The notes under the pieces are model-generated. The model had not been told where the DNA came from, made no database searches, and saw only the letters and a list, made by a program, of their open reading frames with translations. From Candidatus Fibrimonas termitidis (GTDB lineage: Bacteria > Fibrobacterota > Fibrobacteria > Fibrobacterales > Fibrobacteraceae), in assembly GCA_001462245.1 (NCBI GenBank), contig LIUG01000107.1:1-41111 (forward strand): 41,111 nt of DNA, written 5' to 3'. The position numbers and the translations under genes are program-made. Position 1 is the first letter of the stretch. Each line of letters opens with the position of its first letter. Positions 37,005 to 41,111 of the stretch are shown in pieces.

Positions 37005-38815
37005 GCGTTGGCTTGGCCTACTCCCCCAGCTATTGCGGGGTTGGGATTGATACTTTTGATTGTGCCGGGTCGCGCATTCTCAAGTTTTTTTACTGCGGAG
37101 GCTATCGTTCTTCCGGTCAAATTATCCGTAAGCGGTTTTCTTATTCCTTTTCCTGTAAAGAAATTATTGTCGCCCCTAAGCTGTTTAAATGTTTGTCCGT
37201 CAACGCTTTCCCCCAGATTGTTTGCTATGTTCATCCACTTTACGCGCTCGCTGAAATCTGTCCCAAATGCTTTGTCAAATTCTTTCAATTGCTCAAGCAA
37301 TTTTGTTTTGCGATTATTTCCTTCTATATTTTCAAGATTTTTGGCAAGTCTGTCCTGTGCTGTATTTTTGTTTTCCGGAACTCTCAAAGCGTCAAACAAA
37401 GCCTCTCTTGCGCCCAGCTTGCCCGCCATTGCTCTATACGCTTCTACCGCAGCCGTTTCGCCTTCGGTTTCCGCTATGTTCATAAGCTGGTTTCTTAGAT
37501 TGAAATAAGCGTCTTTGAGAGCCTTAACCTCGCCGTCCGGCCTTCCCATCTGCTCCCGCTTGAAATCATCTTCCAAAAGCTGGCCTATGCGCTGGCGGGC
37601 ATTGTTAAGCTCCTTTGCGGTCATTTCCCGTACTTTCCTAGGTGGGTTTTTGCTTCTTGCTATTTGCTGCCCCTCAGCATTGAATAAAACGGGCTTTTCC
37701 GTTTTAACCTCAAACACGCTTTCTGGAGCCGGAGCTTTGGGTTTCTGTTCGTAAAATATCTCCGCTTCTTTTGGCAGCCGTCTTTGTGTGGCTTCCTCTA
37801 TTGTTGTCAAACCGCCGCCACCCGCCTCTTCTAAAACACGCTTTTCATATTCGGTTAAATTCTTGACTGCAGCTTCCGGCTTTACCTTGGTTTGCGAGCG
37901 GTCTAAAAATTCTTGCACGGTTTTATTCTCTGGAAACTTCCCTTCGTCAAAATGCTTGTAATCTATAAGGTCTTCTGCAATCTGGGCTTGCGTTTTGTAA
38001 TTCTGCGGCATTTTCGCCCTGCCTTCCGGCGTGGCTGCCGCATTCAAAAATTCCGGCTTCACATTGTTTTTGTTTGCCAGCCTTAACAGCAGTTTGTCAA
38101 ACTCCGCTTGGCTTAAACCGCGGCCTAGCAGTTTAGCCGCTCCTTGCAGAACGGTATTTGTCGCCGCGCCCATAACAATATCTCTGTCTAATTGCATGTC
38201 GTCTGTTGTAACTACAGGTCTTGCTAATCCCATTGCCGCTCCGCCGGCTGCGCCTTCAACCGCGGGTTTTGCGACATTGTTCAGCAATACCGACGCCGCT
38301 TTATTTTTGATGGCGTTTCCTAAATTTCCAAGGCCCGGTATTTTAACCGGAATAGCTGCACCCGGTATAAGCAAAGGGTCTCTAATTACGCCTTGCGCTA
38401 TATCTCCCAGAGTGCTACGTTCCCTATCATTCGATTTGGCTTCGCCTAAGGATTGCATATAATCTTCATAAAAGCTATTGTCGCCCATCACCCCGTCAGC
38501 AATAGCACCAATTGACCTGCCGCCAAGGCTTAGCATATCGTCCGAACCGGATTTTGTTATGAAAGGCTTTTCGCTCTTTCTTGCGATTTCGTCCGCAGTT
38601 CTCGGAAAATATTTAGACAACAAGGGATTATCCGCCTCTATTTGTTTTTTGCGAGCTGCTTCTATTTCATGCTCTTGGTATTCTTGAGGAGTATAAATTT
38701 CAAACTCAGAAGGATCAAGTTCTGATTCCAACAGTAATTTAGTTACATCATTTTTGCTTTCTCGATCCCTTATTTCAATGCTACCATCAACTTTGTCAAT
38801 TATAAAGAACTTCAT
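36998..38815 (-). CDS. Phage-like large hypothetical (virion-associated?) protein; 3' end formed by the last CRISPR repeat
   Basis: Long ORF with GGAGGCAGC RBS; adjacent gene block has phage-like architecture; stop codon TGA lies in the repeat sequence GTTGTGA. Confidence 0.5.
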   Translation of the reverse strand: MKFFIIDKVDGSIEIRDRESKNDVTKLLLESELDPSEFEIYTPQEYQEHEIEAARKKQIEADNPLLSKYFPRTADEIARKSEKPFITKSGSDDMLSLGGRSIGAIADGVMGDNSFYEDYMQSLGEAKSNDRERSTLGDIAQGVIRDPLLIPGAAIPVKIPGLGNLGNAIKNKAASVLLNNVAKPAVEGAAGGAAMGLARPVVTTDDMQLDRDIVMGAATNTVLQGAAKLLGRGLSQAEFDKLLLRLANKNNVKPEFLNAAATPEGRAKMPQNYKTQAQIAEDLIDYKHFDEGKFPENKTVQEFLDRSQTKVKPEAAVKNLTEYEKRVLEEAGGGGLTTIEEATQRRLPKEAEIFYEQKPKAPAPESVFEVKTEKPVLFNAEGQQIARSKNPPRKVREMTAKELNNARQRIGQLLEDDFKREQMGRPDGEVKALKDAYFNLRNQLMNIAETEGETAAVEAYRAMAGKLGAREALFDALRVPENKNTAQDRLAKNLENIEGNNRKTKLLEQLKEFDKAFGTDFSERVKWMNIANNLGESVDGQTFKQLRGDNNFFTGKGIRKPLTDNLTGRTIASAVKKLENARPGTIKSINPNPAIAGGVGQANAL

Positions 38816-38843
38816 GCTGCCTCCTTAAAGATTAGGGGAAATC

Positions 38844-39113
38844 TTATTTCTTTTTGTTTATTATTTTTTGGTCTATGAAGGCCAAGGATAAAATCCAAAC
38901 GCAGTAGAATAGGAATGCGCACATTCCGTGCCAAAGCGCCGGAACTCTTGCTATCGCACCTCCGCCCCCTACACCATCGGGAGGCGGTTGCTCCACAAGC
39001 AGGCTTAGCAAAATAGCGGGAATAATGCCCAGCAGATACAGCGATGTTTCCAACGCGCCTTTCTTGGCTTTGAAGTAATTTGCTATAACGCGCCTCATAT
39101 CTATAATATACAT
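38844..39113 (-). CDS. Small membrane protein with two predicted TM segments (phage-block gene)
   Basis: ETSLYLLGIIPAILLSLLVE and MCAFLFYCVWILSLAFID hydrophobic stretches. Confidence 0.5.
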   Translation of the reverse strand: MYIIDMRRVIANYFKAKKGALETSLYLLGIIPAILLSLLVEQPPPDGVGGGGAIARVPALWHGMCAFLFYCVWILSLAFIDQKIINKKK

Positions 39114-39130
39114 TTTTTTTCATAAAAACC

Positions 39131-40537
39131 TCATTTTTTTAATTTGCTTAACCTTCTATCTACTTGCTTCTCTTCCGTATTAGGATAGCGATTTCTCAAA
39201 CGCTTTATAGCCGCGTCAAATTCCCTTTGTGCAAGTTTTTTATTTTGGCCGGTTATTATTTCCCAAATTCCCTTTGTGGTTGGATCTATGCCGGCTTTAT
39301 TCAAAATATCGTTGTAAGTTGGGTCCAGCTGCGCTATATCTGCCCCATTGTTTTCCAAATTGGGATTGTTCCATATAATGGATTTAATCAGGTTTATATC
39401 CGATAATTCGTTATTTTCTTTTCTCTCGGAGAACCCCGCCGATCTCTTAGCGGCTATAAGAGCTAACCGCTTCGTCTCTTCTTCTATTTCACGAATAGTT
39501 TTTCCTGAATTTTTAGCAATTTCGCCTTTCCATTGTTCTTGTGCCGTTTTCTTTTGATTGGGGTTAAGGTTATAACTATCGGCCCAAATTTCAAAATCAA
39601 CGGGAGAAAAATCTTTTGCATTGCCCACTGATTTTTTCAAATCAAGTTTTGCTTGGATGTCAAAATCTTTATAATCATCCGCCTCGAGCGTGTTGCTGGA
39701 CTTACTTGTTTGCATTGACTTGCCAGCATCACCCTTTTCGCCCATACCCGAAACGCCTATGAATGTACTACCTCTTATTTTCTGGTTACCCATCAGAGCG
39801 GTCAAATATTCGCGGGCTTGCTTTTCACGGTTGCTCTGGGCTTGGTACTGTCCTTGTAAATCGTTTATCTGTTCATCAAATTCAGATGCCGCCTGAATAG
39901 CCGCTTCTTCTCTAGTGTAATTACCACTCGCATACAATTGATTATAGCGACTTGTCCGGTTTGCCATAGCCGAGTTAAGACTTGCAAGGCTGCTCTGCTT
40001 CTTGCTCTCAGCTTCCCACAATAGCCTCTGGGCGTTGTTAGCGTCATCCTGCAATAATTTGTTCTCTGATAATTCTCTATTTAAATTCTGCTCTTCCAAT
40101 TTATACTCCCTGTTCGTCAAATCGGCAAGCGCCGTCTGGTCGTATGGCAAGCCCATCATCATGTTTTGGTACTGCTCAATCGCGAACTTTTCCCTGTCCC
40201 AGTCCTTCTTGTCCCAGTTGACGGCGTTTTTTCCGAAGTCGAGGAGCCTTCCGCCGCCGTCTTTGGCCAGCCCGAACGCTTTTGTGAAGAAACCCGGCTC
40301 CTTGGGCGGCTCCGCCGGCTTGGGCAATGCGGGCCGCGCCTCCGACGCAGGAGCGGGCATCCCAAACGGCGCGGGCCGGGTCGTTGCGGGCTCCCCCGAG
40401 GGAACTCCCCGGCCGCCCCCGAAACTCGTCATAATCTCTTTGTAAATGCCCGGCTCGTTCTGCTGCCCCCAGTGCATAGCCTCCAAAATATCTTCTTGGC
40501 TAAGTTGGTCAAATTTCGAAGTTCCGTAGTTTTCCAT
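39131..40537 (-). CDS. Phage-like hypothetical protein, Pro-rich linker plus coiled-coil-like region
   Basis: Start at MENYGTSKFDQLSQEDI (40537) has AGGAG RBS and is preferred over ORF start 40762; long Gln/Asn/Glu-rich helical region. Confidence 0.55.
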   Translation of the reverse strand: MENYGTSKFDQLSQEDILEAMHWGQQNEPGIYKEIMTSFGGGRGVPSGEPATTRPAPFGMPAPASEARPALPKPAEPPKEPGFFTKAFGLAKDGGGRLLDFGKNAVNWDKKDWDREKFAIEQYQNMMMGLPYDQTALADLTNREYKLEEQNLNRELSENKLLQDDANNAQRLLWEAESKKQSSLASLNSAMANRTSRYNQLYASGNYTREEAAIQAASEFDEQINDLQGQYQAQSNREKQAREYLTALMGNQKIRGSTFIGVSGMGEKGDAGKSMQTSKSSNTLEADDYKDFDIQAKLDLKKSVGNAKDFSPVDFEIWADSYNLNPNQKKTAQEQWKGEIAKNSGKTIREIEEETKRLALIAAKRSAGFSERKENNELSDINLIKSIIWNNPNLENNGADIAQLDPTYNDILNKAGIDPTTKGIWEIITGQNKKLAQREFDAAIKRLRNRYPNTEEKQVDRRLSKLKK

Positions 40538-40548
40538 GCCTATTGCTC

Positions 40549-40947
40549 CTAATGCGATCTCTTTTCCTTGTCTTGCTCGAATGAAATGAATGTTTTGAAC
40601 GAGCCGCTCAGTTCCGAAACCTTGTCCGAAATATCTCCCAGCCTCTTCCCGAATGAGGCCAGCGAATCGAACATCTTCACGAAATTTTCGTCTATCCGCT
40701 TGAACTGGTTTTCGTAGTATTTGTCCATGTTGTTGTGAAGCTCCATGTGCGAATCCTGCCAAGCCTCGTTTTTGTCTTTGGATTTTGACCGCTCCTTGCG
40801 GTCAAGGTATATATAAGCCATTATTCCTACCACCAAAACAAAAAGCATTATGTGCAGAAAACCTTGGTTGCTGGCCTGCGCCACCACGCCTAAAATGCCC
40901 GTGGCGTCCGCCGTGCCTGCAATCGTTCCTGTTATGTCATTGTCCAT
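40549..40947 (-). CDS. Small membrane-anchored coiled-coil-like protein (phage-block gene; start may be 41001)
   Basis: One TM segment FLHIMLFVLVVGIMAYIYLD followed by a charged helical tail. Confidence 0.5.
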   Translation of the reverse strand: MDNDITGTIAGTADATGILGVVAQASNQGFLHIMLFVLVVGIMAYIYLDRKERSKSKDKNEAWQDSHMELHNNMDKYYENQFKRIDENFVKMFDSLASFGKRLGDISDKVSELSGSFKTFISFEQDKEKRSH

Positions 40948-41111
40948 GCTTGTAATTTTATCAGCCGAAAATGCTTTGGCTCGAGAACGTGGGTCTCCCA
41001 TTGAAAATTTTAGGAGCGATCTGAACGGGCTGCCTCCGCGGGGGCCGCTCGTAGCTTGCGGCGAGGCAAAGGGACTCCAAGCGGTCAGGGCTTCGCCCTA
41101 TCTTCTTCTTT

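Noticed and set aside
36495-37508. 337-aa plus-strand ORF with (VANNPNLEKMKPIHN)n repeats
   Set aside because: It is translation of the CRISPR array (75-bp period) followed by antisense of the phage-like gene.
37005-41111. Search by eye for matches of the 15 spacers to the phage-like block or the rest of the window
   Set aside because: No obvious match seen; exact search needed, so no self-targeting claim beyond the junction 30-mer.

Overview
The window is bacterial chromosomal (or metagenome-assembled) sequence. Gene content and the T9SS/PorV-like and slime/CBM-like proteins suggest Fibrobacterota, but this is low-confidence inference. From about 1-30 kb it carries housekeeping and envelope genes: O-antigen ligase-like, type IV pilin, an Mpi-type serine recombinase, bioF-like, aroC, scpB, mutS, pheA, ribBA, GT4, argC, rplI/rpsR/rpsF, a duplicated lipoprotein family around a large secreted alpha/beta hydrolase, a PDZ protein, a histidine kinase, an MCP and nhaD. 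From 30.3-37.0 kb there is a complete type II-C CRISPR-Cas locus: cas9, cas1, cas2, a tracrRNA I could delimit by anti-repeat and terminator, and an array of 16 identical 45-bp repeats with 15 spacers of 29-30 bp. The tracrRNA anti-repeat implies that crRNAs are read from the minus strand. The right end of the array joins a phage-like gene block with no leader, and the phage ORF stop codon is supplied by the repeat. The observations most worth follow-up are: (1) two 34-bp near-identical palindromes flanking a promoter between a pilin gene and an Mpi-like invertase; (2) the abrupt CRISPR/phage junction; (3) a promoter (TTGTGA-N17-TAAATT) apparently embedded in every CRISPR repeat, with a matching TTGACA-N17-TAAATT promoter elsewhere in the window. 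No database searches or folding programs were run. Family calls come from recognised motifs.
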